64,000 bases of DNA from Desulfatiglans anilini DSM 4660. GTDB lineage: Bacteria; Desulfobacterota; DSM-4660; Desulfatiglandales; Desulfatiglandaceae. The notes under the pieces are model-generated. The model was not told the origin of the DNA and searched no databases. It was given only the letters and a program-made list of their open reading frames with translations. Of this stretch, positions 35,910 to 44,828 are shown one piece after another (within the stretch, counting starts at the first letter, position 1; each line of letters starts with the position of its first letter). The DNA lies in NCBI RefSeq assembly GCF_000422285.1, contig NZ_AULM01000009.1, positions 1 through 64,000 on the forward strand, given 5' to 3'. The position numbers and the translations under genes were made by a program.

Positions 35910-36083
35910 GGGGCGGGTCCTGGTTTCTTCACGCGCTTCGCGTGCTCAGTACCACCGCGTCGCGGCGAGTCCTGGTCTGCCCCTATCAAAGAAAGCAAGG
36001 GTTTGTGCGGGGACGACTTTGGCCCGCCGCACAGACAAACGCGCAGATGAGCACCTAAAGTGGCAGGAAAACCTTTTCCGGAA
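35910..36083 (+). repeat. Dispersed intergenic repeat, copy H (decayed)
   Basis: It shows GGTTTCTTCACGCGCTTCGC, GTGCTCAGTACCACCGCG, CGCGGCGAGTCCTGG, CTATCAAAGAAAGCAAGGG, TTTGTGCGGGG, ACAGACAAACGCGCAGAT and TTTTCCGGAAG. These align in order with copy A or B, with many substitutions and a lost central palindrome. It ends just before the DUF401 gene stop. Confidence 0.65.
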
Positions 36084-36093
36084 GCAAAACAGG

Positions 36094-37395
36094 CTAAGAG
36101 CCGGCGACCCACTTCGTCAGTATCGTGAAGTAAAGCCACGCAAACACCAGCACGGTGCCGACGGGCAGGACCAGCGGTCGATAACTCCGGAGCAGGCTGG
36201 CCCCGAAGTAGTCCTTGGTCACCAGGAAACACAGGTGCACCGGGGAGAGCATCATCCCCATATAACCGAACGAATAAGCCAGGCAGGCATAGGAAAGATA
36301 TTCAACGAGGGAAGCGGTCGGGAAAAGCGGGATGATCAGCGGAAAAGAAGCCCCCACGAACCCGATCGCGATTCCGGTGATCAGCCCCGAGAGAAAGGGC
36401 ATCAGAAGGATGACCCAGATCAGGGGAAAGCGGTAGGAAACCAGTTCGTCCCTGATGTGGACAACCGCCTGGCTGTCGGTCATCACCCCTTTGAAGAGCA
36501 TGATGGCCGCCACGAGCAGGATCATCGGCACCACGTCCTTATCCGTGAGTGCGGACCAGATTCCTTTCAGTGGAATCCGGTTCAGCCAGATCACCCAGAT
36601 CAGGGCCGCCACCAGGCCGGGCAGGATCGCCACCCCTCCGGGAAGCGTCCAGTCGACGCCCCAGAGCTTCGGCAGCTGGGTAACCAGCGCCATGACGGCG
36701 ATCACCGCCACCACCACGATAATCGGCATGATCTCCCAGAGGAACGCCCCAAGAGCCTTGCCGCCCCGGCTCGTCTTTCCCTCAGGGGCCTTCATCCCCA
36801 TGGGGCGAAGGATGAAGAAGACCCCGGCCAGGGCCGTGATGAGCGTCATTGGAAACATGACGGCCATAAACCGCCAGACCTCCACGTGCAAAAGCCCCAC
36901 GGCCAGTACCACCCCGGGATAAAGGGGCCACCAGTATTCCCACATGTGCCGGAACCAGTAGTTGACGACCGTCTTTTTCTCCCGGGAAAGCGAGGCCTCA
37001 CAGAAGGCGGTCTCCACCATCGGCGCTGAAAAGAGGGCGCCGCCGGGCATCGGCAGCAGTCCGATCAGGGCCGGCATGACCGCCCCCACCGTCCGCGGGT
37101 CACGCGTCAGAACACCGAACCGATCGACGATGCGCTCCATTTGCCCGCTGTCTTTCATGAGGCGGCTGATCACCAGGATCAAACCCACGATCAGGACCAG
37201 GTTGACCGTCTCGAACCGGACGAGATTGAGGGCCAGGCTTTTCGCGAGAGGCATCGGCCCCATGCCGTTCCAGAGCCCGAGGACGACGGCGCCCGCAAAG
37301 AGGCAGTAGCTCAGCTTCAGCCGCGCTCTGCTCAGGCCCAGCACCATGAAAAAAACGAGAATGGTTTTTACGAGAACCGGTATGCCGTCCACCAC
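36094..37395 (-). CDS. DUF401-family integral membrane protein (transporter-like)
   Basis: The 433-aa protein has about eleven hydrophobic helices. The family's PMPGGALFSAPMV motif (about 110-122) and a similar pseudo-repeat later (SGLITGIAIGFVGASFPLI) suggest two inverted halves as in ion-transporter-superfamily proteins. DUF401 proteins are predicted permeases with unknown substrate. The frame opens with GTG-GTG at 37395; no near ATG is available, and the ribosome-binding site is weak. It stands 220 bases downstream of the glutaredoxin gene. Confidence 0.8.
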   Translation of the reverse strand: MVDGIPVLVKTILVFFMVLGLSRARLKLSYCLFAGAVVLGLWNGMGPMPLAKSLALNLVRFETVNLVLIVGLILVISRLMKDSGQMERIVDRFGVLTRDPRTVGAVMPALIGLLPMPGGALFSAPMVETAFCEASLSREKKTVVNYWFRHMWEYWWPLYPGVVLAVGLLHVEVWRFMAVMFPMTLITALAGVFFILRPMGMKAPEGKTSRGGKALGAFLWEIMPIIVVVAVIAVMALVTQLPKLWGVDWTLPGGVAILPGLVAALIWVIWLNRIPLKGIWSALTDKDVVPMILLVAAIMLFKGVMTDSQAVVHIRDELVSYRFPLIWVILLMPFLSGLITGIAIGFVGASFPLIIPLFPTASLVEYLSYACLAYSFGYMGMMLSPVHLCFLVTKDYFGASLLRSYRPLVLPVGTVLVFAWLYFTILTKWVAGS

Positions 37396-37614
37396 GCAAA
37401 CCCCACCGGCATCCCTTCATAGGGAATCCACCGGCCATGCTTCCGGGATGCCTCCGTGAAGCCCGGCTGAAAATATCAACCGGTCCGGTGCACCCCACAA
37501 ACTGGAAAACGGATCTTGAAGGCCCACCCGAGCGTCCTGCGAAAAGACCTGATCCGAAACAAAGAGCGAACCGCCAAAACAGCTTGCCCGCCCGGCGGCC
37601 CTTCATCCAGGCAG

Positions 37615-37869
37615 CTACAGACCGAGCGCCGCCTTGATCTCATCCTCCTTGTGCCCTACGATCACCTTGTCTCCGATGATGATCGTCGGAAAGGAGCAGT
37701 TCGGGTTGAACCGGCGCACCTCTTCGAGGATCTGGGCCCGCTCTTCCCCTTCGAGCAGATCGACGTCCGTGAAGTCGTACTGCACACCGCACTCCCCCAG
37801 AAACCGCTTGGTCGCTTTACAGTGGCTGCAGGTGCTGAGCGTGTAAATCCGGATCGGCAATTGTTCCAT
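37615..37869 (-). CDS. Glutaredoxin-family protein
   Basis: The 84-aa protein has the thioredoxin fold with redox pair CSHC at residues 14-17, the cis-Pro segment CSFPTIIIGDKVIVG, and a glutaredoxin-like GxxxxE helix end (GHKEDEIKAALG). It probably reduces disulfides or glutathionylated targets, or acts as NrdH-like donor; the partner is unknown. An ATG with a normal start lies at 37869; 111 bases separate it from cobA-hemD upstream. The length is right for a single domain. Confidence 0.88.
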   Translation of the reverse strand: MEQLPIRIYTLSTCSHCKATKRFLGECGVQYDFTDVDLLEGEERAQILEEVRRFNPNCSFPTIIIGDKVIVGHKEDEIKAALGL

Positions 37870-37980
37870 AACGGCAAGACTCCTTATCGATCATTGGGTT
37901 GTGCAGCGATGCCAGGCAGCCAGCAGCCGGCCCGGCCCATTGGTTTGTCCGGCGAAAGGCCGCAACCGCCGTTTATCAGA

Positions 37981-39534
37981 TCAACGTTTTGGCATCCCGC
38001 CAAAGTAGGACACGATAGTCTGGACAAACGATTCGATCGTGTAATGCTCAGGGATCAGGTCGACACCGAATCCCTTCTTTCGAGCGGTTCCGGCCGTAAT
38101 CGGACCGATGCACCCCGTCCGCACCCGGCCGAGCCATGGCGGAAGCTCTCCGCCGTAGACGCCGTCGAACATCTCGAGGAAATGGGTCACGGTGGACGAA
38201 CTGGTGAATGTGACCAGATCCACCTCGTCGCGCTCCAGCAGTTCCCGCACCTGATCGACGGCACCCGTCGGTCTGTGGGTGCGATAAGCAGGCACCAGAT
38301 CGACCTGCGCGCCCATGTTCCGGAGTTCCTCAGGCAGGATCTCCCGCGCCTTCTCCGCCCGTGGCAGCAGAATGCGCAGCCCCGAGACCCCTCTGGACCC
38401 GAAAGCGGCGATCACCGCTTCGGCGCGGTATTCATCCGGGACCAGGTCGGGCTCGATGCCGAAGTCCTTCCAGGTCCGGGCCGTCTTAGGTCCTATGGCG
38501 GCAATCCGGATACCTTTCAGATCCCTGACGTCCTTTTCCGCAGCGGTCAGACGCTCGAGGAAAAACCGCACCCCGTTGACCGACGTGAAGAGCAGCCAAT
38601 CGTAGACATCGAGCGAACGGATTGCAGCGTCCAACGGCTCCCATGTCTCGGGCGGCACGACCTCGATCGTCGGGAATTCGATGCACTCCGCCCCAAGTTC
38701 ACGGAGGATCGCCAGAAATTCACTGGCCTGCTCCCTGGCGCGCGTAACGACGACCTTGCGCCCGAAGAGCGGCCTTTTTTCATACCATTCGAGTGTCCCG
38801 CGGAGATTCACCACGCCCCCCACCACGATGATGGCCGGGGGTTTCAGCTTGAGTTCCTCCACCTGTCCAGCGATATTTGCAAGGGTGCCAACGACGGTCT
38901 TCTGCTCCGGAAGCGTGCCCCTTCGAATCACGGCGACCGGGGTTTCGGGCGGTCGCCCGTTCGCCGTGAGCTGAGAGGCGATCAGGCCGATATGGCCCAC
39001 GCCCATCAGAAAAACAATCGTGCCGGCGCCCAGGGCGAGTTTGTCCCAGGCGATATCCGATCCCTCCTTCGTGGGGTCCTCGTGTCCGGTCACGAAGGCG
39101 ACCGTAGAGGTGTAGTCACGATGGGTCAAAGGAATGCCGGCATAGGCCGGCACGGCGATCGCCGAGGTGACCCCCGGAACGACTTCAAAGGGAACGCCCG
39201 CACTGACGAGTTCTTCGGCCTCTTCCCCGCCCCGTCCGAAGATAAAGGGATCGCCGCCCTTCAGACGGACAACCGTCTTCCCCTCAGCCGCCTTGGCAAC
39301 GATCAGGGCGTTGATCTCCCCCTGGCTCATCGTGTGGCAGCCGCCCTTTTTCCCGACGTAAAGCCGCTCGGCACCGGGGGAGGCATAGGTGAGAAAAAGG
39401 GGGTTGGCGAGATAGTCATAGACGACGACATCCGCCCGCGCCAGGCAGTCGCGGCCGCGGATCGTCATCAAACCCGGGTCGCCCGGACCCGCGCCTACGA
39501 GATACACTTTTCCTTCGGCCTTTTCAGACATCAT
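37981..39534 (-). CDS. Uroporphyrinogen-III C-methyltransferase / uroporphyrinogen-III synthase fusion (CobA-HemD)
   Basis: The 517-aa bifunctional enzyme handles the branch between haem/corrin trunk and sirohaem or cobalamin. The N-terminal SAM-dependent methyltransferase (about 8-250) has VYLVGAGPGDPGLMT, RLKGGDPFIFGRG and the PAYAGIPLTHRDY segment. The C-terminal HemD domain (about 262-510) closes hydroxymethylbilane to uroporphyrinogen III; TSVNGVRFF and TFTSSSTVTHF are typical. CobA-HemD fusion next to hemC is common in deltaproteobacteria and clostridia. HemC lies 31 bases upstream on the same strand and supplies its substrate. The start may be either of two consecutive ATGs. Confidence 0.94.
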   Translation of the reverse strand: MMSEKAEGKVYLVGAGPGDPGLMTIRGRDCLARADVVVYDYLANPLFLTYASPGAERLYVGKKGGCHTMSQGEINALIVAKAAEGKTVVRLKGGDPFIFGRGGEEAEELVSAGVPFEVVPGVTSAIAVPAYAGIPLTHRDYTSTVAFVTGHEDPTKEGSDIAWDKLALGAGTIVFLMGVGHIGLIASQLTANGRPPETPVAVIRRGTLPEQKTVVGTLANIAGQVEELKLKPPAIIVVGGVVNLRGTLEWYEKRPLFGRKVVVTRAREQASEFLAILRELGAECIEFPTIEVVPPETWEPLDAAIRSLDVYDWLLFTSVNGVRFFLERLTAAEKDVRDLKGIRIAAIGPKTARTWKDFGIEPDLVPDEYRAEAVIAAFGSRGVSGLRILLPRAEKAREILPEELRNMGAQVDLVPAYRTHRPTGAVDQVRELLERDEVDLVTFTSSSTVTHFLEMFDGVYGGELPPWLGRVRTGCIGPITAGTARKKGFGVDLIPEHYTIESFVQTIVSYFGGMPKR

Positions 39535-39565
39535 TCAATCAGCCTTTCAGCGTGACCGGCAGGCC

Positions 39566-40507
39566 CTATCGCCCCCCGGCCTCACCGTAGATTCTCCCCA
39601 GGATCTGGCCGGCCCCCGCTGCGAGCAGCCGCTCAGCCAATTCCCGGCCGAGGGTCTCTGCCTGTTCAGGGCGGCCGGCGACCCTGTCTCGGATAAGCCG
39701 GCTTCCGTCCAGTTCAGCCACAAGCCCATCCATGGTCAAACCGTATTCTTCCACCCGCGCCCAGCCGGCGATCGGCACCTGACAGCCGCCCTCCAGACGC
39801 TCCAGAAAGGCCCGCTCAGCCCTCACGGCCGTTTCCGTCTCGGGATGGTTCAAAAAGGCCAGACATTCCATGACCGCCTGATCCGAACGGCGGACCTCCA
39901 AACCAAGCGCACCCTGGCCGACAGCCGAAAGCATCTCGTCCGGGGCCAACAGGCAATCCGACGGCGTGTCCAGGCTCAACCGGCGCAGACCCGCCGAGGC
40001 CAGCACAACAGCATCGCACAATCCTTCGTCGCGCTTTCGGAGCCGCGTCTCCACGTTGCCGCGCAGCGGCACGATCCGGACATCCGGCCGAAGACTCAGG
40101 ATCTGAGCCGCTCGGCGGAGGCTGCTCGTCCCCACCCGCGCCCCTCGGGGCAGATCCCCCAGCGCCCTGCAGCCGGCGGCGATCAGTGCATCGCGCGGGT
40201 CTTCGCGCACCGGGAAAACGCTCAGGAAAAGCTCCGGCGGGAGCTCGGCCGGGACATCCTTCATGCTGTGCACCGCCAGATCGATCCTCCCTTCTAGCAG
40301 GGCGTCTTCGATCTCCTTGACGAACAGACCCTTGCCCCCGATCCGGCTGAGGGGCGAATCGAGGATCCTGTCTCCCGTGGTGGTGATCTTCACCAGCTCG
40401 ACACGGATATCCGGGTAACGCGACACGATGCGCCCCTTGACCCACTCGGACTGGGCCAACGCCAGGCGGCTGCCGCGTGTCCCGATTTTCAATACGTTTG
40501 TGTGCAT
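39566..40507 (-). CDS. hemC: Hydroxymethylbilane synthase (porphobilinogen deaminase)
   Basis: The 313-aa enzyme polymerises four porphobilinogens into hydroxymethylbilane. It begins LKIGTRGSRLALAQSEWV, has GGKGLFVKEIE and HSMKDVPAELP, and keeps the dipyrromethane cofactor Cys in EGGCQVPI at about residue 242. The length matches the family. The ATG at 40507 is preferred to a GTG at 40522; the ribosome-binding site is weak for both. Its product feeds the CobA-HemD protein encoded next. The 196-base gap to ispD holds no gene. Confidence 0.95.
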   Translation of the reverse strand: MHTNVLKIGTRGSRLALAQSEWVKGRIVSRYPDIRVELVKITTTGDRILDSPLSRIGGKGLFVKEIEDALLEGRIDLAVHSMKDVPAELPPELFLSVFPVREDPRDALIAAGCRALGDLPRGARVGTSSLRRAAQILSLRPDVRIVPLRGNVETRLRKRDEGLCDAVVLASAGLRRLSLDTPSDCLLAPDEMLSAVGQGALGLEVRRSDQAVMECLAFLNHPETETAVRAERAFLERLEGGCQVPIAGWARVEEYGLTMDGLVAELDGSRLIRDRVAGRPEQAETLGRELAERLLAAGAGQILGRIYGEAGGR

Positions 40508-40703
40508 CCCAACGTCATCCACTGCGGCCGGATACGATACACGCTCCGCTCCTTCCCGGAGACGGCCTTCATCCGCCGAACGATCGGGTTGAAATCTTCA
40601 AAAGGGCTGAGGACCGAGCAAGGGCGGTGCACCATGAAGGAAAAGGCCCGGTCCGGTCCGGCGAAACGCCAGGGTCTCGGGAACCGTCCCGCCCTGAAGA
40701 AGC

Positions 40704-41444
40704 CTAAGCAGGCCGACCCCCGGAGCGCCCCGTGCCGTAAAGGAATCTTGCCCGCTCGAGATCGAAGGGAGAGGTGATCTTGATGTTCTCACGCGCGCCT
40801 TCGACAACGGTCACGGCGATCCCCATACGTTCGAGCAGCATGGCGTCGTCGGTGATGTCCGTCCACCCGGCGGCGCGCGCGCGCTCATGCGCCAGGCGGA
40901 TATCCGCCCAGCGGAAAAGCTGCGGAGTCTGGATCAGGCGCAGCTTCGAACGGTCGAGCGTCTCCTGGACAGTCCCGGACGCACCGACTTGCTTTACCGT
41001 CTCGTCCGGCGGAAGCCCGGGCACCACCGCCCGATGGTGTGCGAGCGCATCGAAGAGGCGGTCCAGCAGCCCATGGCCTAGGAAAGGCCGCACGCCGTCA
41101 TGGATCAGAACGATTTCAGGCTCCGCGACCACGGCTTCCAACCCGAGCCGCACCGACTCCTGCCGCGTCGCACCGCCGGGGACGATGCGCACCACCTTCC
41201 GAAATCCGAAGCGCTCAACGATCTCCTTGCGGCACGAAACGACGTCATCGGGCGGAACGACCAGCACGACCGCATCCACCAGCGGATACCGCTCGAACAC
41301 GTCGAGTGTCTCGGCCACGATCGGTCGGCCGCCCAGTTCCAGATACTGCTTCGGACGCGCCGCCCCCATGCGGACGCCAGCGCCCGCGGCCGGAACGACC
41401 GCCGCAGCCCTTCGCCTCCCGATCTGTCGATCCTCTGAACCCAT
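40704..41444 (-). CDS. ispD: 2-C-methyl-D-erythritol 4-phosphate cytidylyltransferase
   Basis: The 246-aa enzyme joins CTP to methylerythritol phosphate in the non-mevalonate isoprenoid pathway. It shows VPAAGAGVRMGAARPKQYLEL near the N terminus (in outline), EIVLIHDGVRPF, the TQTPQ-like LIQTPQLFRW, and TDDAMLLERMG and IKITSPFDL. No IspF domain is fused. A strong intrinsic terminator lies just upstream (41486-41525), so ispD is likely transcribed from its own start. Isoprenoids from this pathway supply the undecaprenyl carrier used by MraY and MurG. Confidence 0.94.
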   Translation of the reverse strand: MGSEDRQIGRRRAAAVVPAAGAGVRMGAARPKQYLELGGRPIVAETLDVFERYPLVDAVVLVVPPDDVVSCRKEIVERFGFRKVVRIVPGGATRQESVRLGLEAVVAEPEIVLIHDGVRPFLGHGLLDRLFDALAHHRAVVPGLPPDETVKQVGASGTVQETLDRSKLRLIQTPQLFRWADIRLAHERARAAGWTDITDDAMLLERMGIAVTVVEGARENIKITSPFDLERARFLYGTGRSGGRPA

Positions 41445-41485
41445 GCCGTCACAACACCCGACCGTGGATCAGATCCAGCCTCCCC

Positions 41486-41525
41486 AAAAAGAAAAGGCAG
41501 GCATCCTCTGATCGAGTCGCCTGCC
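41486..41525 (-). terminator. Rho-independent terminator after the Rho-N-like gene
   Basis: On the minus strand GGCAGGC (41525-41519) pairs perfectly with GCCTGCC (41502-41496) across a 16-base loop and is followed directly by TTTTCTTTTT (41495-41486). This is a classical intrinsic terminator. It ends transcripts of the slipin/Rho-N region before ispD. Confidence 0.85.
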
Positions 41526-41541
41526 ATTCATCTCCTTAGGA

Positions 41542-41919
41542 TCAGCCTTGCACGGCCTTGCGCGTCATCTTCTTGAGCCGGTTGATCCGCCGCCGCACGA
41601 TATCCACCGTCTTCCGGTCCCTGGCCTCCCGCGCCGTTTCCTTGGCGGTACGGAGCCCGGCGATCTTCGCCTTCAACTCGGTGGGACTCGGCAGGGCCGT
41701 CTTGACCCCTTTCTTGCGCTTCGGCGCCTCCTCTTCCTGGATGCCATGATACTCCTTGATGACGGCCAGGAGTTCTTCCTTCTTCATGGCGTGCACCCCG
41801 GTGACACCGGGGATCTCCATGGCCAGGTCCCGGAGTTCGGGGGCGGTCATCTTGTCGAGCGGTTTATCGGGGAGCTTCATTTCTGCCTGTGGAGTGTCCT
41901 GTTTGATCTCTTCGTCCAT
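41542..41919 (-). CDS. Rho N-terminal-domain-like protein
   Basis: The 125-aa basic protein has a Rho_N/SAP-like helix-extended-helix motif (DKMTAPELRDLAMEIPGVTG, then MKKEELLAVIKEYH, at about 22-60), followed by a Lys-rich linker and a basic helical tail (about 75-125, TAKETAREARDRKTVDIVRRR). Related small proteins are often mislabelled as Rho; there is no RNA-binding cold-shock or ATPase domain. It probably binds nucleic acid. The ATG at 41919 follows the slipin gene after about 65 bases. A strong terminator ends its transcript. Confidence 0.8.
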   Translation of the reverse strand: MDEEIKQDTPQAEMKLPDKPLDKMTAPELRDLAMEIPGVTGVHAMKKEELLAVIKEYHGIQEEEAPKRKKGVKTALPSPTELKAKIAGLRTAKETAREARDRKTVDIVRRRINRLKKMTRKAVQG

Positions 41920-41984
41920 AGTCTTTCTTTCTGCTCCTTATCGAAATGCTGATCATGCATCATAACAACGATGCGGTTTTAATT

Positions 41985-42725
41985 CTAATCTTTTTTTATG
42001 AAGGGCTTGAACAAGTCGATCGGCAACGGGAAAAACGTCGTGGAATTGCTCTCCGAGGAGATCTCCCGGATCGTCTGCAGATAGCGGAGCTGAAGCGCCT
42101 CGGGATACTGCTGAATGATGCCGGCAGCCTCCGCCAGGCGATTCGCGGCCTGGTACTCACCCTCGGCGTTGATGACCTTCGCCCGCCTCTCCCGCTCGGC
42201 CTCGGCCTGACGCGCCATCGCCCTCTGCATCTCCTGCGGCAGGTCGATGTGCTTCAGTTCCACCGTGGCCACCTTGATGCCCCAGGGATCCGTGTGCTTG
42301 TCCAGGATGGTCTGCAGCTCCGTATTGATCTTGTCCCGCTCCGAAAGGAGCTCGTCCAGCTCCACCTGGCCGCAGACGCTTCTCAGGGTGGTTTGCGCCA
42401 GCTGCGACGTGGCGAAGAGGTAGTTTTCCACCTCCACCGTCGCCTTGGTAGGCTCCATCACCCGGAAATAGACCACGGCATTGACCTTGACCGACACGTT
42501 GTCCCGGGTGATCACGTCCTGCGCCGGCACATCCATGGTCACGAGCCGCAGGCTGACCTTGACCATCTTATCGATCACCGGGATCAGGATAATGAGCCCG
42601 GGCCCTTTGGTCTTGATTACCCGGCCGAGGCGGAAGATCACGCCGCGCTCGTATTCCCTCAGGATCTTGATGGCCGACACAAGAAAAAGGACGACCAGCA
42701 CTACAAACAGAATATAAAACATCAT
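41985..42725 (-). CDS. Slipin (stomatin/SPFH-domain membrane protein)
   Basis: The 246-aa protein has one N-terminal membrane helix (about 3-19), an SPFH domain (about 20-200, starting [15 protein letters not shown]) and a coiled-coil-like Ala/Glu-rich stretch ([21 protein letters not shown], in outline). Slipins form oligomers in membrane microdomains. It lies 21 bases downstream of the membrane protease NfeD; the pairing of a slipin with a long NfeD is conserved and the NfeD protease is known to cut stomatin in Pyrococcus. The two proteins probably work together in membrane quality control. Confidence 0.93.
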   Translation of the reverse strand: MMFYILFVVLVVLFLVSAIKILREYERGVIFRLGRVIKTKGPGLIILIPVIDKMVKVSLRLVTMDVPAQDVITRDNVSVKVNAVVYFRVMEPTKATVEVENYLFATSQLAQTTLRSVCGQVELDELLSERDKINTELQTILDKHTDPWGIKVATVELKHIDLPQEMQRAMARQAEAERERRAKVINAEGEYQAANRLAEAAGIIQQYPEALQLRYLQTIREISSESNSTTFFPLPIDLFKPFIKKD

Positions 42726-42746
42726 CGATACCCTCCTGCCAATGGT

Positions 42747-44051
42747 TCAGGAAGCGCAGCGCCTGACCCGAAGGGTCAGCCCTTCGACCTTTTCGACCTC
42801 CACCTTTTCCCCGGCCTCGATGCGCTCCAAAGCCAGCGCATTCCAATATTCACCGTGGACGAACACCAGCCCTTCCGGGTCGATGGCACGCTTGACCACC
42901 CCCACTTCGCCGATGAGCCCTTCCTCGCCGCCCATCGGTTTGCGCCGGTAAGCCCTGAAGGCCAAACCGGCCACCACCACGAAAAAACCGCCCACCAGCA
43001 GGACCGTCGGCATCAAAAAACGCAGGGACACCCGAACGTCTTCGAAAAGCATGACCGAACCGAGGGTCAGCGAGATCAGCCCCCCAATCGAAAGCAGCCC
43101 GTAGCTCGTCACCTTCACCTCTATGACGAACAGGATGATCGCCAGGGCGATCAGCATGAGCCCCGCATAGTTGACCGGGAGGGTCTGAAAGGCGAAAAAC
43201 GCCAGGATCAGGCTCATCCCGCCGATGACCCCGGGGAAGATCGCGCCCGGATGGGCCAGTTCGAAATAGAGCCCGGCCAGACCGATCATCATCAGGAGAT
43301 ATGCGATGTTCGGATCGCTGATGGTTTTGAGGATCCGGTCGCGGATCCCCGGCTCGAAAGGCTGCAGCACGGCCCCGGCCGTGCGGAGCACCACCTCGCC
43401 CTGCGGCATCCCGACCTTCCGGCCGTCGATCTTTGTGAGCAACTGCGGAACGTTGTCGGCCAGCAGATCCACCACGTTCAACTCGAGCGCCTCCTCAGCC
43501 GTGATGGACACACTCTCCCGAACCGCCTTCTCCACCCATTCGCCGTTTCTGCCGTTGCCCTCCGCGATGCCGCGGGCATAAGCCACCATGTCGTTGACCA
43601 CCTTTTCCGACATGGTCTCGTCGATGTCCTGGCCTCCGGCCCCGACAGGATGGGCCGCCCCGATGTTCGTTCCCGGTGCCATCGCGGCGACGTGCCCTGC
43701 GACGGTCACCATGACCCCGGCGGATGCCGCCCCGGCCCCGCCCGGGCCGACAAAAGTGGCCACCGGAACCCGTGAATTGACGATGGCCTTGATGATCGAA
43801 CGCATGGAGGTCGCCAGCCCGCCGGGCGTATCGATGCGAACGACCGTCAGAACGGCCCCGGCCTCGGCGGCGGCTGCAATCCCGCGTTCGACGTACATCG
43901 CCGTCCCGGGATTGATCGGCCCTTCCAGATCTATGACGAACACGACCGGGGCTTCCGCCGATGCCTGGGGGCACAGGCCGAAGACCATCATCAGGAAGAG
44001 CGCGAGCCGGGCCAGCCACCTCGACGGCAGCAGCGTCCATGCCTCAACCAT
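42747..44051 (-). CDS. Long NfeD membrane serine protease (ClpP-class)
   Basis: The 434-aa protein has a signal peptide (to about residue 33, ending ASA), a ClpP-type protease domain (about 35-230) with Ser110 in GAASAG and Lys150 in SEKVVND as the likely Ser-Lys dyad, four to five membrane helices (about 245-370), and a C-terminal OB-fold NfeD domain (about 375-434, starting GEVGVVKRAIDPEG). It is an envelope protease that acts on stomatin-like partners. It overlaps the udg gene by eight bases and is followed by its slipin partner. Confidence 0.93.
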   Translation of the reverse strand: MVEAWTLLPSRWLARLALFLMMVFGLCPQASAEAPVVFVIDLEGPINPGTAMYVERGIAAAAEAGAVLTVVRIDTPGGLATSMRSIIKAIVNSRVPVATFVGPGGAGAASAGVMVTVAGHVAAMAPGTNIGAAHPVGAGGQDIDETMSEKVVNDMVAYARGIAEGNGRNGEWVEKAVRESVSITAEEALELNVVDLLADNVPQLLTKIDGRKVGMPQGEVVLRTAGAVLQPFEPGIRDRILKTISDPNIAYLLMMIGLAGLYFELAHPGAIFPGVIGGMSLILAFFAFQTLPVNYAGLMLIALAIILFVIEVKVTSYGLLSIGGLISLTLGSVMLFEDVRVSLRFLMPTVLLVGGFFVVVAGLAFRAYRRKPMGGEEGLIGEVGVVKRAIDPEGLVFVHGEYWNALALERIEAGEKVEVEKVEGLTLRVRRCAS

Positions 44052-44775
44052 TGCGTTTCACCTCCAGGCCCAAGCGCCCCATGATCTTCTGGACATCCTC
44101 CCACACCTGCCGTTTGGCGGACTGATTCCGCAGCAAAAAGGCAGGATGGTAGGTCGGCATGAGCGGTATCCCTTCAAAGTCGAACCAGCGGCCCCTGTCC
44201 ATGCTGATCTTGAAGGCACCGCCAATGAGGCTGCAGCCCGCCACCCGCCCAAGGACGCAAATCGCCTTCGGCCTGAGGATCCTGAGCTGCCGTTTGAGAA
44301 AAGGGAGGCAGGCTTCCACCTCGTCCTTCTCGGGATCGCGATTGCGGGGCGGACGGCACTTCACGATGTTGCAGATGTAGACCTCTTCCCGCGTCAACCC
44401 CATGGCGGCGATGATACGGGTCAGGAGCTCTCCTGCCGCACCCACGAAGGGCCGGCCTGTCAGGTCTTCGTCACGCCCCGGCCCCTCCCCCACGAAAACG
44501 AGTGAGGCATCGGGGGCGCCTTCCCCGAAAACAAGGTGTTTACGGCCCTGGTGGAGCTTGCACCGGCGGCAGTCGCCGATCTCTTGCCGAAGATCCTCGA
44601 GGGTAAACAGCCTGGGGACTTCCTTCTTCTCCACCGCCATCGCCGGCGCACGGGGAGACGTTCGAACCGCCCGGCCGCGCCTGATCGGCGGCGGATCGAA
44701 GCCCAACTCGCGATAATGGGCGAGGACCGTCTTCAGTTGCTCGATTAGGGCCCCGCTTGAAGCATGTCGCGTCAT
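44044..44775 (-). CDS. Uracil-DNA glycosylase, family 4 (4Fe-4S)
   Basis: The 243-aa repair enzyme removes uracil from DNA. The cluster cysteines are C69-x2-C72 (GDCRRCKLH), C140 (VKCRPPRNR) and C156 (EACLPFL). The active-site motif VGEGPGRDED (96-103 in part) and the C-terminal YHPAFLLR complete the family 4 signature. A 45-residue N-terminal extension with basic and proline-rich sequence precedes the domain. It overlaps nfeD by eight bases and follows coaBC after about 50 bases, so the four genes coaBC-udg-nfeD-slipin look like one transcription unit. Confidence 0.93.
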   Translation of the reverse strand: MTRHASSGALIEQLKTVLAHYRELGFDPPPIRRGRAVRTSPRAPAMAVEKKEVPRLFTLEDLRQEIGDCRRCKLHQGRKHLVFGEGAPDASLVFVGEGPGRDEDLTGRPFVGAAGELLTRIIAAMGLTREEVYICNIVKCRPPRNRDPEKDEVEACLPFLKRQLRILRPKAICVLGRVAGCSLIGGAFKISMDRGRWFDFEGIPLMPTYHPAFLLRNQSAKRQVWEDVQKIMGRLGLEVKRNG

Positions 44776-44828
44776 CTCAGACCATCCATCCCGTCGACAA
44801 CGGCCTCCGCCCCGCCTCTCCGATCTCC

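Noticed and set aside
37516..39555. Plus-strand frame of 679 codons opposite cobA-hemD
   Set aside because: It is an antisense shadow in GC-rich DNA; the minus strand encodes an unambiguous CobA-HemD.
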